From Hyperoplus lanceolatus (lineage: Eukaryota; Chordata; Actinopteri; Uranoscopiformes; Ammodytidae): a DNA stretch of 64,000 nucleotides. The notes under the pieces were generated by a model. That model saw only the letters and a program-made list of their open reading frames with translations. It was not told the DNA's origin and searched no databases. The DNA lies in NCBI GenBank assembly GCA_026929865.2, contig CM049404.1:14468501-14532500 (forward strand), given 5' to 3'. This document shows, piece by piece, positions 62,646 to 64,000 of this stretch. Numbering within the stretch: position 1 is the first letter of the stretch; each line of letters starts with the position of its first letter. The position numbers were made by a program, and so were the translations under genes.

Positions 62646-63629
62646 GGCAGAGAGGCTGTTTGATGTGAGTCAGATCCAAACCCAGGCTGGTTTCTCTCAC
62701 ATGTGTGTGGGACGCATCCAGATGGCTCCACAGGGCTGAACAAATGTCACTCTGATAATGAGACAACAGGGCCTGTTGAAACGCAGGTAGCTGGGCTAGA
62801 TCATGATTTTACACACACGAACACACAGATGGAGAGAGATGGGGAGTAAAAAAGAGGGGGGGGGCAGCCCTGATTTCAAAAGCAAAACAACATCACATAA
62901 CTAACACGTACAAGGCGTATGAACATGAAAAGTAAATGAACGGTGTGATCACGTATGCAATTCTTATAAAGATCATTTGATCCACATAGACAGGTCTTTA
63001 TCTCCAAGGTTGATTATAGACTTCCGCTGGTTTACCCACAAAGAAATGATGACCGCAATAGTATTCCTCCAGTGACCTGAGCTGAACATCACCCACGTCC
63101 CTCTCCTGTCCGCGGAAGGTCATCACAGGTCGCCGCACTGTTGTCATGGGAACAGGAAGGACACAAAGGCAAATTCTCCCCGAGCTCTAAACAGTGATAC
63201 CTTATGCCGTCTCCGATAGACTCGCTTGAGTCGCTCGTACACGTGTGAAAGCAGGAGTGGGAAGTTGTTATTTATTTAATTTCCTTACGAGTCACAAGAG
63301 TGGCCTGTCAACCCCACTCTTTTTCACACTCTCTGTTTCTCTTTCGCTCTCCTGCTTTAAAAAAAGAAAAAATCACACGTAGGCAACCCTTGTGGACATT
63401 TGCTCACACATATTTTCTTTGTCTGCATCACACTGCACAATGTATTCCTACTATTTCTAACAGCAAAGCACAGGTGCAATTGTTTGTGTGTTTGTGTAAG
63501 TGAGATGGTATCTGTTATTCCAGCTCTCCTACTGCTGTGACCAAATCTAACTATTGCACTTCCTATTGTCAACCCTCCAACAGCTCAGTCAGCCTCATGA
63601 GGCTACTGCACCTGTTTGTCTAACACATA

Positions 63630-63633
<4 letters not shown>

Positions 63634-63692
<59 letters not shown>
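63634..63692. repeat. (CA)n microsatellite
   Basis: About 29 CA units. It forms an inverted pair with the GT array about 85 bp downstream. Confidence 0.95.
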
Positions 63693-63696
<4 letters not shown>

Positions 63697-63771
63697 TTAA
63701 TATATCAGCCCACCATCGCAAATACTATTCCACTGACACCATTATGATCCAAGGCTCATGGCATGTGTGTT

Positions 63772-63775
<4 letters not shown>

Positions 63776-63832
<57 letters not shown>
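63776..63832. repeat. (GT)n microsatellite
   Basis: About 28 GT units, complementary to the CA array at 63634-63692. Confidence 0.95.
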
Positions 63833-63833
<1 letters not shown>

Positions 63834-64000
63834 TGCTGCTGTATCAAACTGTCCACTGCTGGCAGCAAATTTGCTCTGAGGTGATCTGTTATAGTGACAG
63901 GGCAGCAAGTATTTTTAGCCAAAGAGAAAGGACAAATAATGAAGCAGGAAAGACAGAGGGAGACAACAAGGGGACGAGTAAGGGAGAGGGGAAGAGAGAA

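Overview
The window is teleost fish nuclear DNA, probably from a percomorph-like ray-finned fish. Evidence: small vertebrate exons with GT-AG introns, very long (GT)n/(CA)n arrays, and a DNA-transposon load typical of fish (Tc1, pogo, piggyBac-like, hAT and Harbinger pieces, L2-type LINE, tRNA-derived SINEs). No bacterial, organellar or viral segment was recognised.

Layout. (1) 32-4348, plus strand: most of ss18l1 (CREST/SS18-like chromatin co-activator), entering without its first exon. (2) 7050-9342, plus strand: a complete six-exon mtg2 (GTPBP5/OBG-family mitochondrial ribosome GTPase); every splice phase closes, giving about 421 aa. (3) 14525-20546 and 26550-35621, minus strand: two complete tandem cadherin-26-like genes (about 898 and 816 aa). 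They share the ectodomain exon plan but have very different cytoplasmic tails. (4) 38793-40763, minus strand: the last three coding exons of dtnbp1 (dysbindin). (5) 40764-64000: no coding exon was recognised. It is filled with transposons and microsatellites and is best read as dtnbp1 intron, perhaps with intergenic DNA at the far end.

The genes are not an operon and no shared pathway is implied. From established knowledge, SS18L1 and MTG2 are neighbours on human 20q13.33, where CDH26 also lies; DTNBP1 is on human 6p. The dtnbp1 side is therefore a rearrangement relative to human.

The most interesting points are: loss of recognisable catenin-binding motifs in one cadherin paralogue but not the other; cytoplasmic tails built of frame-neutral exons, one tandemly duplicated with a lost splice acceptor; a Tc1 transposon turned into a 1.6-kb palindrome; a TTAA-flanked MITE family with an inverted core, one copy nested in a pogo-like element; and an unclassified element of about 2 kb in cadherin intron 1. 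I found no convincing new multi-gene system. Exon limits were set by eye from splice consensus, phase and homology. Microsatellite limits are approximate.
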